A DNA stretch of 64,000 nt, taken from assembly GCA_965232455.1 (NCBI GenBank), contig OZ246981.1:434001-498000 (forward strand), in the 5' to 3' direction. The translations under genes were made by a program, and so were the position numbers. A model generated the notes under the pieces. The model was not told the DNA's origin. It saw only the letters and a program-made list of their open reading frames with translations, and did no database searches. Below, piece by piece: positions 1-9,623 of this stretch (positions are counted from its first letter, which is position 1; each line of letters opens with the position of its first letter). The stretch comes from JBFGFX01 sp965232455. Lineage in GTDB: Bacteria > Pseudomonadota > Gammaproteobacteria > Steroidobacterales > Woeseiaceae.

Positions 1-1718
1 CGCGCGGCGACGCGGAATTCGATCTGGAGTTCGGCGACATCAAGACCGTCAAGTTCGGCTTTCGCTTAGCGAATTCGGAAATCGACTTCATGGAGGGGCG
101 TTATCTCACCGATCTGAGTCAAAACGGGGCCACGCTGGCCGGTTTCGATCCGGCCAACCCGGTGCCGGACGGCAATCCGGGCGTGCCGGCAACGATTGGC
201 TACGATCTTCGCGCCATGGTCGGCGATGCGGGTTGTGGCGCATTGTCGGGTGACCAATGCGATATCGACGGTGACGGGCTCGACGACAATCAGCTTTTCG
301 GTCCGTACGGCTACTTTCTCGACCCCGCCATCGGCGACAAGGCGTATGACGTCACGACGTCGGACGGCACGCCGCTTTTTGAAGCGCTGTACGGCATTGC
401 CGGCGGCGGGCGCTTCGGCGGTTCGCCGGGCGTGATGCCCTGGTCGACCTATACGAGCGATCCCAATCGGGCCGTCGCGATCAACGATTTTTTCCCGAGC
501 GGCGGGTTCATCTCGAACGCACTGTTTGACGACGCGCGGCGCATGGGCAATCCACGGCAGTGGATCGACAGTATCGCGCCGGGGTCGCCGGTTGGGTTTT
601 TCACGGAGCCGTTGGAGTCCTGGAACGCCGAGGAGGAAACGCTCGCGTTTTACGGACAGATCGACGTCGAAGGCCAGAGCATTCCCTACGATCTGAATCT
701 CGGACTGCGCGTGGTCGAAACGGAAGTCACCATCACCGGCGCGGAGACGACGGCCGATGCGCGTCTGTGGGGGACGGATAGCTGGAACGGGTCGTTCCGG
801 GATTTCAATCTCGTTACCACTGAAAACTCGTATTGGGACGTCTTGCCGAGTCTGAACTTCTCGCTCGACATGACCGACCAGCAAAAACTGCGTTTTGCGG
901 TGGCCCGCGTCATTTCGCGGCCGAACCTCCAGCAGCTCGGCAAGGGATTCGCAAAACAGTTCGTTCGCGACGAAGACTGCGATTGTTTCGTGTTTACCGG
1001 CGGATCCGCTGGCAATCCCGAACTGGAACCGTTCCGCGCCACGCAGGCGGACGTCAGTTACGAGTGGTATTTCGGTGACGTCGGCCTGTTCGCGGTCGGG
1101 GCGTTCTTCAAGTCGGTGGAGTCGTTTACCGCGACGCAGACGACCGTCGAAGAGCATCCGGACGACAGCCTGCTGGGCTTCGGCCTGGGCGGGGTGAGCC
1201 GGCCCTTCAACGGTGCGGGCGGCAGCATCAAGGGCGTGGAAATCGCGTTCCAGAAAGCGTTCGACAACGGCTTCGGCTTTGCGACGAACTATACGTTCTC
1301 GGATTCCGAGACGGACCTGTCTTCCCTGACGCAGAACAACCTGCCGATACCCGGCGTCTCCGAGCACGCCTTCAACGTCATCGGGTTTTACGAAAGCGAA
1401 ACCGTGAGCGCTCGTATCGCCTATACCTGGCGCGACGAGTATCTCTCTCCGGACGGGACTTTCCAGGGCGTTCCCGGTCTCACGGATCAGTTCGGAGACG
1501 GAAACGACCGTCCGTTGGCATCCTGGTACGATGCCTACGGGCAGCTCGACGCTTCCGTGACCTGGGACATACTGGATAATTTCTCCCTGGTCGCCGAAGC
1601 GATCAACATCACCGAAGAGGACATCACCCGTTACACGGAGTTCGAGAACCAGTTCCGGAGTTTCAATTCACAGGAAGCCCGTTACATCCTCGGCGTGAAC
1701 TTCCGCTTCGGGCAGTGA
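1..1718 (+). CDS. TonB-dependent receptor, C-terminal part (5' end outside window)
   Basis: The reading frame is open from the first bases of the window, so the N-terminal plug and TonB box lie upstream and only the outer-membrane beta-barrel part is visible. The visible part has the alternating aromatic/polar strands and long Gly/Asp/Asn-rich loops of a barrel, receptor-type segments such as LRFAVARVISRPNLQQL and EAINITEED, and a C-terminal strand ILGVNFRFGQ. In the Caulobacter/Xanthomonas-type subfamily such receptors import oligosaccharides or similar large ligands, and they are often followed by a tryptophan-halogenase-like gene, as here. A strong hairpin follows the stop codon. The substrate cannot be deduced. 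Confidence 0.9.
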   Translation, partial: RGDAEFDLEFGDIKTVKFGFRLANSEIDFMEGRYLTDLSQNGATLAGFDPANPVPDGNPGVPATIGYDLRAMVGDAGCGALSGDQCDIDGDGLDDNQLFGPYGYFLDPAIGDKAYDVTTSDGTPLFEALYGIAGGGRFGGSPGVMPWSTYTSDPNRAVAINDFFPSGGFISNALFDDARRMGNPRQWIDSIAPGSPVGFFTEPLESWNAEEETLAFYGQIDVEGQSIPYDLNLGLRVVETEVTITGAETTADARLWGTDSWNGSFRDFNLVTTENSYWDVLPSLNFSLDMTDQQKLRFAVARVISRPNLQQLGKGFAKQFVRDEDCDCFVFTGGSAGNPELEPFRATQADVSYEWYFGDVGLFAVGAFFKSVESFTATQTTVEEHPDDSLLGFGLGGVSRPFNGAGGSIKGVEIAFQKAFDNGFGFATNYTFSDSETDLSSLTQNNLPIPGVSEHAFNVIGFYESETVSARIAYTWRDEYLSPDGTFQGVPGLTDQFGDGNDRPLASWYDAYGQLDASVTWDILDNFSLVAEAINITEEDITRYTEFENQFRSFNSQEARYILGVNFRFGQ

Positions 1719-1725
1719 TGAGCCG

Positions 1726-1760
1726 GGCCGTCGCGGGACACCGTTCGTCCCGTGACGGCC
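1726..1760 (+). terminator. Hairpin after the TonB-dependent receptor
   Basis: Arms 1726-1739 and 1747-1760 pair over 14 positions with a single G-T wobble and a 7-base loop, eight bases after the receptor stop codon. Only a weak T-rich stretch (agtttatt) follows. It may be an intrinsic-like terminator or an attenuating or mRNA-stabilising hairpin that lowers read-through into the halogenase gene. Confidence 0.6.
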
Positions 1761-1805
1761 AGTTTATTCGCGCAAACCCGGCCGTGATCCGCTAGTCTGT
1801 ATCAC

Positions 1806-3323
1806 GTGGACGATCCGAATCGAATACGGTCCGTGGCCATCGTCGGCGGTGGCACCGCCGGCTGGATTACCGCCGCGGTGCTCGCCCGTGTGTTTCGGAA
1901 CGGAACCCCGAAGGTCCAGCTCGTTGAATCGTCTCAGATCGGAACTGTCGGCGTTGGAGAGGCCACGGTTCCGCCGATCGTCGCGTTCATCAAATTCCTG
2001 GGTATCGACGAGCGCGAGTTCATTCAGGCGACGCAGGCCAGTTTCAAGCTTGCAATCAAGTTCGCGGACTGGAAAAGGATCGGGCATTCCTACTGGCATC
2101 CGTTTGGCGCCATTGGCGTAAACATCGACGACATACCGTTTTACCCGTTCTGGCTGAAGTCGAGTTTGGACAACGGCCAACTCGCCTACACGGACTATTC
2201 GCCCGCGATTTGCATGGCGTCCCGCGATAGTTTTTTCCCGCCGGCGTCCGCCAAGAACTCGCTGTTGGCGGGCGCAAGTTATGCCTGGCACTTCGACGCG
2301 AATCTGGTTGCACGGTACTTGAGAGCTTACTCTGAAGAGCGAGGCGTCGAACGTGTCGATGCGAAAGTGACGGACGTTACGCTTACCGACGACGGCCGTA
2401 TCGGGAAATTGCGCCTGGACAACGGCGCCGAAGTCGAGGCCGACCTGTATGTCGATTGTTCCGGATTCCGAGGCCTGTTGATCGAGGGGGCCCTACAGAC
2501 GGGATATGTAGACTGGACAAACTATCTTCCGTGCGACCGCGCCGTCGCACTGCCGTCCACGAAAAGCGACGGCATGCCCCCTTATACGCTTGCTACCGCG
2601 AGACCGCACGGTTGGCAGTGGCGTATTCCATTACAGCACCGGACCGGCAACGGGTACGTCTATTGCAGCGAACACTGTACGGACGAGGAGGCGGCGGACC
2701 TGATGACGGACAGTCTCGGCTCGAACGCGCTGGGTGAGCCGAGGTTCCTCCGTTTTGTCGCGGGTCATCGCCGCACGATGTGGAACAAGAATTGCGTCGC
2801 GATCGGCCTGTCGGCCGGGTTTCTCGAACCGCTGGAGTCAACGAGCATCCACATGATCATGCGCGGTGTCCGGAGACTGATCGAATTGTTTCCCGACAGG
2901 AACGAAAGCGGCGCTTTGGCGGACGAATACAACACCAGCCTGTTGAGTGAATTCGAGGCGATAAGAGACTTTCTCGTGCTGCATTACGCGCCGACCGAGC
3001 GGAACGATTCGGAGTTCTGGAAAGCGTGCCAGGCGCTGCCCATTCCCGATTCACTGGCGGCGAAACTCGAACTCTTCCGGGAGAGCGGCAGGCTGTCCAG
3101 GAACCCCGCCGACTTCTTTTCCGAATTGAGCTGGCAATCCGTGCTGGAAGGCATGGAGATTCGGCCCCGGACCTACGATCCGCTCGCCGATACGGTCGAG
3201 TTCTCGAAGGTCAAATCCGCGATGAAACAGGTGAAATCCTCTCTCGACGATCTGGTGTCGCGCACCCCGAGCCACGCGGATTTTCTCAAGAGCAACTGCG
3301 CGGCGCCCATTCCCGGCGAATAA
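1806..3323 (+). CDS. Flavin-dependent tryptophan halogenase family protein
   Basis: The 505-residue product matches the FADH2-dependent halogenase family. It has an N-terminal dinucleotide fold GGGTAGW (14-20), the region FKLAIKFADW (80-89) that holds the catalytic lysine in this family, the diagnostic WQWRIP (270-275), and EPLESTS where the active-site glutamate lies in PrnA/RebH. Canonical members chlorinate or brominate tryptophan, but TonB-receptor-linked homologues form a separate, mostly uncharacterised group and may act on other ligands. The start is GTG at 1806. The stop lies only two bases from the stop of the convergent copB. No flavin reductase gene is adjacent. Confidence 0.88.
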   Translation: MDDPNRIRSVAIVGGGTAGWITAAVLARVFRNGTPKVQLVESSQIGTVGVGEATVPPIVAFIKFLGIDEREFIQATQASFKLAIKFADWKRIGHSYWHPFGAIGVNIDDIPFYPFWLKSSLDNGQLAYTDYSPAICMASRDSFFPPASAKNSLLAGASYAWHFDANLVARYLRAYSEERGVERVDAKVTDVTLTDDGRIGKLRLDNGAEVEADLYVDCSGFRGLLIEGALQTGYVDWTNYLPCDRAVALPSTKSDGMPPYTLATARPHGWQWRIPLQHRTGNGYVYCSEHCTDEEAADLMTDSLGSNALGEPRFLRFVAGHRRTMWNKNCVAIGLSAGFLEPLESTSIHMIMRGVRRLIELFPDRNESGALADEYNTSLLSEFEAIRDFLVLHYAPTERNDSEFWKACQALPIPDSLAAKLELFRESGRLSRNPADFFSELSWQSVLEGMEIRPRTYDPLADTVEFSKVKSAMKQVKSSLDDLVSRTPSHADFLKSNCAAPIPGE

Positions 3324-3325
3324 CG

Positions 3326-4027
3326 CTAGAACCAGAGCCGGACTCCGGCGACGAACGATGTATCCTCGTCGTCACCACCGTCAAGAGCCGCAAAATCGGC
3401 CGTACGGCCGTACAGCTTGTTCCAGCTCACGCCAAAGTACGGCGCGAACTTGCGGTGGTACTCGTAGCGCAGGCGAACGCCCAGTTCCGTACTGCTCACG
3501 CCACTGCCGATGCCTATTTCCGGCAGGTCGTCGGCGTTCAGTTCGACCTCGAAGCGAGGCTGCAGCACGAGCCGTTGCGTGAGCAACAGGTCGTACTCGA
3601 TTTCAACACGGGCCGACAGGTCGCCGTCTTCGCTGATGAACGCGGCGGCGTCGACCTCGAACCACTGCGGTGCAAGGCCCTGCACGCCTATCACGAGCTG
3701 CGAGCGCGACGGACTCGGGTCGAAATCGTGGCGAACGCCGATCTGCCAATCGAAAAATGCGGAATAGGCATGGCTGTAAAGGAGCTGCAGCTCGTTCTCT
3801 TCGGCGGAGCCGTTTTCGTGTTCACCCTCGGCCTTCCACCACAGTTTGTGATAGTCGTCGCCCACCCACCCCTGCAGCTCCCATAGAGCCGAATCCGAAC
3901 GCTCGACGTACTCGAGCCGATCCGCCTGCACGAATGCGTAAACATCGTCGTCCGCCGAATATGACGCGTTTGTCGCCGCAACTCCGAAAACGATCAATGT
4001 CGCGATTTTCGTTCGCAAAGCGATCAT
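3326..4027 (-). CDS. copB: Copper resistance protein B (outer membrane)
   Basis: The 233-residue protein has a signal peptide (cleavage near residue 24) followed by alternating amphipathic strands ending in the aromatic VAGVRLWF, as in CopB/PcoB outer-membrane barrels. Family-typical segments include ELQGWVGDDYHKLWWKAEGE, LYSHAYSAFFDWQIGVRHD and RYEYHRKFAPYFGVSWNKLYG. It lacks the Met/His-rich N-terminal extension seen in some CopB proteins. The ATG directly abuts the copA stop codon (TGA-ATG), so the two are surely co-transcribed and translationally coupled. It acts with CopA in periplasmic and outer-membrane copper tolerance. Confidence 0.92.
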   Translation of the reverse strand: MIALRTKIATLIVFGVAATNASYSADDDVYAFVQADRLEYVERSDSALWELQGWVGDDYHKLWWKAEGEHENGSAEENELQLLYSHAYSAFFDWQIGVRHDFDPSPSRSQLVIGVQGLAPQWFEVDAAAFISEDGDLSARVEIEYDLLLTQRLVLQPRFEVELNADDLPEIGIGSGVSSTELGVRLRYEYHRKFAPYFGVSWNKLYGRTADFAALDGGDDEDTSFVAGVRLWF

Positions 4028-5767
4028 TCAGGATACCTCCCCGTCGCGTTCCACGAGGACCGAGTGCATCATGCCCGCCTGCATGTGGTAGAGCATGTGA
4101 CAGTGGAAGGCCCAATGCCCGGGTTCGTCGGCCGTGATGTCGAGTTCGAGGCGCTCGGCCGGCTTGACGACCACGGTGTGCTTGCGCGGATTGAATGCGC
4201 CGTTGCCGTTGACCAACTCCACGAACATGCCGTGCAGGTGAATAGGATGCGCCATCATCGTGTCGTTCACGAGCACGAGCCGCAGCCGCTCCCCGTAGTC
4301 GAAACGGATTGGCCCGTCCACCTCGGAGTACTTGAGACCGTCGAAAGACCACATGTACCGTTCCATGTTCCCGGTCAGATGTATCTCCAGGGTCCTGCCA
4401 TGTGGCCGCGGGTCCTTGTTTTGATGAAGGCTTCTGAGTTGGCTATACCGCAGTACGCGGTGGCCGACGTTGTCCAGCCCGGCGCCGGGCTCGTCAAGCC
4501 GGCTCATCGGGTTCTGCACGAGGTTCGCGACGCCGGGCCCGCGGCGGTGATTGTGTTCGGTCGCGCGGACGGTCGACTCGCCGGGCATGTCGTGGTCCAC
4601 GACATGTCCCATTGCCGCGTGATCCATACCTGTGTGGTCCATCCCCATGTCGCGCATGCTGACGCGCGGAGGTTTGCGTAAGCCCGGTATTGCCGCGGTC
4701 ATTCCGGCGCTGGGCGCCAGAGTGCCGCGGACGAATCCGCTTCGATCCATGGATTCAGCGAACACGGTGTAGGCCCGCCCTGCATCGGGCGCGACGATGA
4801 CGTCGTAGGTTTCCGCGACGCCGATCTGGAATTCGTCGGTCGCGACGGGCTCCACGTTCTGACCGTCGGCCTGGACCACGGTCATCTCCAGGCCGGGTAT
4901 GCGGACGTTGAAAAACGTCTGCGCGGAACCGTTGATGATGCGCAGGCGGATTCGCTGTCCCTCCTCGAAAATCCCGGTCCAATTCGCCGCCGCATCGCGC
5001 CCGTTCAGCAGGTAGGTGTAGGTGGCGGCGCTTATGTCGGCAATGTCGGACACCTTCATGCGCATCGACCCCCACATCCTCCGGTCCGCCGTCGTCGCCG
5101 TCCAGCCGGTATTGCCGACGTCCTCGAGAAACTCGGTGACGGTTCGGCGGTTGTAGTTGTAATAGTCGTCGCGCATTTTGAGGTTCGCCAACACTCTCTG
5201 CGGATTCTCGAAGGTCCAGTCCGAGAGCATCAAAACGAATTCGTTGTCGTACTCGAACGGCTCCGGTTCCGCCGGATCGATGACGATAGGGCCGTATACG
5301 CCGGTCTGTTCCTGAAATCCGGAGTGACTGTGATACCAGTAGGTGCCGTTCTGGCGGACGGGGAAGTGGTAACGATAGCTGCCTCCAGGCCGGATGCCCG
5401 CGAAGCTCAGGCCGGGGACGCCGTCCATGTCGGTCGGCAACAACAATCCGTGCCAATGAATAGAGCTGCCCGCGTCCAGTGCGTTGCTCACGTCGATCGT
5501 CACGGCTTCGCCTTCTTTCCATCTGAGCAGCGGGCCCGGCACGGTGCCGTTGATGCCGGTGGCCGTCGCATCCCGGCCGGCGATCCGGACGGGTGTCGGT
5601 TCGATGCTGAGACTGTGCTCGCGCCTGTGGACCGCCGGGCCGAGGCCACGCGAAAACGTGTCCGCCCAGAGCGGACGCGGAAGTGCGAGCGCGATGCCTG
5701 TGAAGCCGAGGCTCAGGGCAGCGCGATGAATAAACTGACGGCGTGACAGCCGGGGAACGTATTTCAT
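4028..5767 (-). CDS. copA: Copper resistance multicopper oxidase CopA, Tat-exported
   Basis: The 579-residue protein begins with a twin-arginine signal (RRQFIHRAALSLGF) and has three cupredoxin domains. Copper ligands are visible in IHWHG, WYHSHS, HPIHLHG and the C-terminal HCHMLYHMQAGMM. A Met/His-rich stretch near residues 375-395 (MGMDHTGMDHAAMGH) is the copper-binding segment typical of CopA/PcoA. It oxidises or sequesters copper(I) in the periplasm. It is the middle gene of the minus-strand operon Cys-rich protein - copA - copB. No copRS-type regulator is visible nearby. Confidence 0.96.
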   Translation of the reverse strand: MKYVPRLSRRQFIHRAALSLGFTGIALALPRPLWADTFSRGLGPAVHRREHSLSIEPTPVRIAGRDATATGINGTVPGPLLRWKEGEAVTIDVSNALDAGSSIHWHGLLLPTDMDGVPGLSFAGIRPGGSYRYHFPVRQNGTYWYHSHSGFQEQTGVYGPIVIDPAEPEPFEYDNEFVLMLSDWTFENPQRVLANLKMRDDYYNYNRRTVTEFLEDVGNTGWTATTADRRMWGSMRMKVSDIADISAATYTYLLNGRDAAANWTGIFEEGQRIRLRIINGSAQTFFNVRIPGLEMTVVQADGQNVEPVATDEFQIGVAETYDVIVAPDAGRAYTVFAESMDRSGFVRGTLAPSAGMTAAIPGLRKPPRVSMRDMGMDHTGMDHAAMGHVVDHDMPGESTVRATEHNHRRGPGVANLVQNPMSRLDEPGAGLDNVGHRVLRYSQLRSLHQNKDPRPHGRTLEIHLTGNMERYMWSFDGLKYSEVDGPIRFDYGERLRLVLVNDTMMAHPIHLHGMFVELVNGNGAFNPRKHTVVVKPAERLELDITADEPGHWAFHCHMLYHMQAGMMHSVLVERDGEVS

Positions 5768-5851
5768 GACCGGTACATCTCGATGGTTCGAATGCGGAAC
5801 GGGTAAGGGCGGCGCCAGGCGCCGCCGGAATCGTCTTTGAACGGACGTTGC

Positions 5852-6250
5852 CTAGTTCAGCATTCGATCGGAGAATGCGACCGGTGTGGTGTTTCTCAGG
5901 TTTTTTGGTGGCGGTGGGTGTGTCGCTACGGTGAAACGCAATCCGATGTCGAGCAAAACGGCCGGAGCGTCGCCGACGGCCTCATTCAGGTCGCCGAACT
6001 TCTCGTGTTTGTCCGGCCGGGCACTGGAGTCGGACGTTTCCGTCATGCCGCAGTCGTTGCGGCTTTCGGCGCCGTGGCAGTCCTCCATCGACTGCTGGGC
6101 CATGCCCGCAGAGGCGCCGGTCATGTGATGTGCATGACCGCCGGAATGATCTTCGGCGGGCGCTACCGCCATCGACGGGCAAGGGCAAAGCTGCGCGGCG
6201 AGAACAATGACCGCGAGCAGGGTTTTCGTCAGAATCGGTGCGCTCTGCAT
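5852..6250 (-). CDS. Small exported Cys/His/Met-rich protein upstream of copAB
   Basis: This 132-residue protein has a signal-like N-terminus (KTLLAVIVLAAQLCPCPSMA), then a segment dense in potential copper ligands (DHSGGHAHHM, SMEDCHGAESRNDCGM), then a short conserved-looking C-terminus. ATG at 6250 is preferred to an upstream TTG. It is the first gene before copA, 84 bases away on the same strand. I do not recognise a named family. Position and composition suggest a periplasmic copper-binding or copper-chaperone role, which is an inference. Confidence 0.7.
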   Translation of the reverse strand: MQSAPILTKTLLAVIVLAAQLCPCPSMAVAPAEDHSGGHAHHMTGASAGMAQQSMEDCHGAESRNDCGMTETSDSSARPDKHEKFGDLNEAVGDAPAVLLDIGLRFTVATHPPPPKNLRNTTPVAFSDRMLN

Positions 6251-6290
6251 GCGCACCAAGTTAGGCTATCCGAATTGTCCGGTCAAGGTC

Positions 6291-6316
6291 GGGGCCCGCA
6301 AAACGTCGCGGGCCCC
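6291..6316 (-). terminator. Hairpin downstream of the beta-propeller gene
   Basis: A perfect 9-bp inverted repeat (GGGGCCCGC / GCGGGCCCC) with an 8-base loop lies just after the stop codon of the large minus-strand gene and before the small Cys-rich gene. There is no T-tract on the minus strand. It probably separates the beta-propeller transcript from the copper operon. Confidence 0.6.
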
Positions 6317-6323
6317 GCTCGTC

Positions 6324-9300
6324 CTAGCGCTGCACGCTGCGCCCTGGCGTCCACGGCACGGCGGCTGAATCCAACGCATCCTTCAGCGACCGATATTCGA
6401 CGTCGATGAGCTGCGCCAGCTGTGCGCCGACGTCCGTGTATACGTCGCGGGCGATGGTCAACGACTGTTGCTGAGTGTCCGTTGGCCCGTAGGCGTTTGC
6501 GTGCGGGTTGTAGGCCGCATGCCGCAGTCTGGCGTTGACCGACATCGGGCCGGGCGCGCCGAATGAGCTGCGCGTCGAATTGCCGGCCAGGCGATCTCGC
6601 TGCTGCTGCGCACGCTGCTTGATGCCGTTTGCGCGATCGTAGAGACTCATCTCGGCCGTCGACCGCTGCAAAACGTTCTTGATGGCGTCCAGCTCCGCAA
6701 CAACCTCGTCGATCGTATTGACCGTGCCCGCCACCGCGCGTCCGATCTCGTCCACCTGGCGCTGGAACACGATCCGTTCCTCCTGAGACGAACCGGGCAG
6801 CGTCGGTTCACGAATCGATACGGCCTCGAAGGTCTGCGATTGATTGAGATCGGTCAATTCGCCGTCGATTCTCCGGTACATCGAAACGCGGTAGGTGCCG
6901 GGTGCGACCAGCACGCCCACGCGGGTATCGGTCTCGCTGCGTTCCTCCTCGGGCACGAACGGATGCAGCGCCGGATAACGCAGGTCCCAGGTGACCCGAT
7001 GGAAGCCGGCGTCCACCGGGCCTTCGATGTGGCGGATGACGTTGCCCGAGAGGTCGGTAACCGTGAACACCATCGCCGGACCGTCTTCGAGCTGTTCCTC
7101 TTCGATCCGGTCCCAGCTGGCGAACTGCACGTCCTCGTTGTTCTTTTCAAGCTCCTTCTCGGCTTCGCGGCGCTGGTCTTTCAGGCTCTTGATTTCCTCC
7201 GGCAGGTAGTAGGTAAACGTTGCACCAAAATCCGGGTTGGGGGCAACGAAATAGGCATCGCCCTGGCTGTCGACACACCCCGGCGACGCGCAGGAATGCG
7301 GCCGCCTCGGCAGGTACCAGTGCGTGCGCCGGACCGGAAACAGCGTCGATTCGTTCTGCAGTATGTCCTCCGTTACCTGCCGCAACGGCGTGTAGTCGTC
7401 GAACACGTAGAAGCTGCGACCGAACGTCGCGCCAACCAGATCGTTCTCGCGAGTCTGGATCGCGAGGTCCCGGAACGCGATGTTTGGCGTATTGCCGCTG
7501 AGTTTGGTCCATTGGCCGCCGCCGTTTACCGTGAAAAACAGACCGAATTCGGTGCCGAGAAACATCAGACCGGGTTCCTCGTGGTCCTGGACGATGCGCC
7601 AGAGCACGTGCCGTTCCGGCAGGTTGCCGGCGATGCTGCGCCAGCTGCGTCCGCGGTTTTCGCTCTTCAGGACGTAGGGTGAAAAATCACCGCTCTTGTG
7701 ATCGTCGACGACAACGTAGACCGTGTCCGCATCGTGCAGGTCGGCCTTGATGTCGTTGACGAAAAAGTTGTCCGGGACGCCCGGCAGCCGGTCGATGCGG
7801 CGCCAACTGCCGCCGTCGTCCTCGCTGACCTGAATCAGGCCGTCGTCGGTGCCGGCATAAACGAGGCCGGGGACCAGCGGCGACTCGGACAGCGAGGTGA
7901 TCGTGTTGTACAGCGACATTGCCGACAGATCCCAGGAGGCGTCGAAGCTCCAGGTCCGGCCCATGAGCGTCTGCCGGGTACGGTTCTCGTTGCGCGTCAG
8001 GTCGCCGCTGATCGGCTGCCATGAATCGCCGCGATTCTCGCTCTTCCAAACCCGGTGGCTTGCAAAATAAAGCGTTTCCGCGTCGTGCGGACTGATGAGG
8101 ATCGGCGCGTCCCAGTTGAACCGCTCTTCGTTCTCGCCGGCCGCGGGCTGTGGACGGATGTAAACGCTTTCGCCCGTTGCACGGTCGAAACGCGTCAGGT
8201 TTCCCTCCTGCCAGTTGGCGTAAATGATGTTCGGGTTGGTCGGGTCCGCGGCGGACTGATGGCCGTCGGCGCCAAGCGTCAGATACCAGTCCTGGTTGCG
8301 GATGCCAACATTGTTGTCGGTACGGGACGGGCCGCCGACGCTGGAATTGTCCTGAGTGCCGCCGTAGATGTTGTAGAACGGCTCGTCGTAATCCACCGCA
8401 ACCTTGTAGAACTGCGTGATCGGCATATTGGCCATGAAACGCCAGGTTTTTCCGAGGTCGAAGCTTTCGTAGATGCCGCCGTCGTTGCCGACGAGGAGGT
8501 AGTCGGGATCATCGGGATCGAAAGCCATTGCGTGATGGTCCACGTGTTTGCTTTCGGCCTCCATCAACGTGAAGTTGTCGCCGCCGTCTTCCGTAACGTG
8601 CAGGCGGACGTCCATCTGGTAAACGCGGTCGAACTTGTGCGGGCTGGCAAAGATTTCCTGGTAATAGTGTGGGCCGGTGCCGCCGGACAGGTAGTCGTTT
8701 TTCTTCTCCCAGCTTTCACCGCCGTCCTCCGACCGCCAGAAGCCGCCGCTGCGGTTCGCGAGTTCAATGGTCGCGTAGACGACGTCGGGCTGCTGCGGAG
8801 AGATGGCGAATCCTATTTTTCCCTTGTTTTCATTCGGCAATCCCTCGCTCAGCTTGCGCCAGGTTTCTCCGCCGTCTTCGGATTTGTGGATACCCGATCC
8901 GGGACCGCCATCGAGTAGCACCGCGACGTTCCGGAAACGCTGCCACGACACCGCGTACATGACCTCCGGGTTGCGCGGGTCCATATGCACCTCGGAGACC
9001 CCGGTATATTGATCGTCGAGGTCGGTGTTACCCAGACCCTCGCCGAGTACCTTGCGCCAGGTTTCACCGCTGTCGGTCGACTTGTATAGACCGCGCTCGC
9101 CGCCGGCGGACCACAGCGGTCCCTGTGAAGCGACGAAGATCGTGTTGGAGTCTCGCGGATCGATGCGGATCATGCCGATGTGTTCGGAGGCGGGGAGACC
9201 CATGTTCTCCCAGTTTTTGCCGCCGTCGCGGCTCCGGTAGACGCCGCTGCCGTAGGCGACATGGCGGCCGCTGACGTTCTCGCCGGTGCCGACCCAGATC

Positions 9301-9623
9301 GTGTTCGAGTCCGCCGGATCGATGGTGATGCAGCCGATTGAATACGTGTCCTCGTTGTCGAAGATCGTTTCCCAGGTCGTGCCGGCCGTCTCCGTTTTCC
9401 AGACGCCGCCGCTGCCGACGCCGACGTACCAGGTGCTCTGGTCGTTGGGATCGATGGCGATGTCCGCGATGCGGCCCGCCATCAGCGCCGGTCCGATGCC
9501 CCGGAGCTCGAGGCCCTTGAACGTATCTTCGTTGAAGCCGGGTTCGGCCCGTTCCTCGTCGGCGGCCGACGCCAGCGCCGGGATGCAGAGTCCCAACGCC
9601 AGCAAGCGTGCTAGTCGATTCAT
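6324..9623 (-). CDS. Large exported BNR/sortilin-type beta-propeller protein
   Basis: The 1099-residue protein has a signal peptide (RLLALGLCIPALASA). At least eight Asp-box repeats follow (for example SRDGGKNW, STDSGETW, SEDGGETW, SEDGGESW, SFDLGKTW, SENRGDSW, SEDDGGSW, SENRGRSW) over roughly residues 50-720, giving a sialidase/VPS10-sortilin-like double propeller. The remainder holds an FlgD-like Ig segment (near TVTDLSGNVIRHIEGP) and a helical C-terminus. Automatic annotation often calls such proteins glycosyl hydrolases, but no sialidase catalytic set is evident, so enzymatic activity is not supported. It is monocistronic and extracytoplasmic. Confidence 0.85.
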   Translation of the reverse strand: MNRLARLLALGLCIPALASAADEERAEPGFNEDTFKGLELRGIGPALMAGRIADIAIDPNDQSTWYVGVGSGGVWKTETAGTTWETIFDNEDTYSIGCITIDPADSNTIWVGTGENVSGRHVAYGSGVYRSRDGGKNWENMGLPASEHIGMIRIDPRDSNTIFVASQGPLWSAGGERGLYKSTDSGETWRKVLGEGLGNTDLDDQYTGVSEVHMDPRNPEVMYAVSWQRFRNVAVLLDGGPGSGIHKSEDGGETWRKLSEGLPNENKGKIGFAISPQQPDVVYATIELANRSGGFWRSEDGGESWEKKNDYLSGGTGPHYYQEIFASPHKFDRVYQMDVRLHVTEDGGDNFTLMEAESKHVDHHAMAFDPDDPDYLLVGNDGGIYESFDLGKTWRFMANMPITQFYKVAVDYDEPFYNIYGGTQDNSSVGGPSRTDNNVGIRNQDWYLTLGADGHQSAADPTNPNIIYANWQEGNLTRFDRATGESVYIRPQPAAGENEERFNWDAPILISPHDAETLYFASHRVWKSENRGDSWQPISGDLTRNENRTRQTLMGRTWSFDASWDLSAMSLYNTITSLSESPLVPGLVYAGTDDGLIQVSEDDGGSWRRIDRLPGVPDNFFVNDIKADLHDADTVYVVVDDHKSGDFSPYVLKSENRGRSWRSIAGNLPERHVLWRIVQDHEEPGLMFLGTEFGLFFTVNGGGQWTKLSGNTPNIAFRDLAIQTRENDLVGATFGRSFYVFDDYTPLRQVTEDILQNESTLFPVRRTHWYLPRRPHSCASPGCVDSQGDAYFVAPNPDFGATFTYYLPEEIKSLKDQRREAEKELEKNNEDVQFASWDRIEEEQLEDGPAMVFTVTDLSGNVIRHIEGPVDAGFHRVTWDLRYPALHPFVPEEERSETDTRVGVLVAPGTYRVSMYRRIDGELTDLNQSQTFEAVSIREPTLPGSSQEERIVFQRQVDEIGRAVAGTVNTIDEVVAELDAIKNVLQRSTAEMSLYDRANGIKQRAQQQRDRLAGNSTRSSFGAPGPMSVNARLRHAAYNPHANAYGPTDTQQQSLTIARDVYTDVGAQLAQLIDVEYRSLKDALDSAAVPWTPGRSVQR

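Noticed and set aside
66..1367. Long open frame of 433 codons on the minus strand opposite the TonB-dependent receptor
   Set aside because: The product is Arg/His/Val-rich without any fold signature, and it is a GC-driven antisense shadow of a clear receptor gene.
4600..4660. Repeated Met/His codons in copA that look like a short tandem repeat
   Set aside because: This is the copper-binding DHxGMDH segment of CopA and is explained by protein function.
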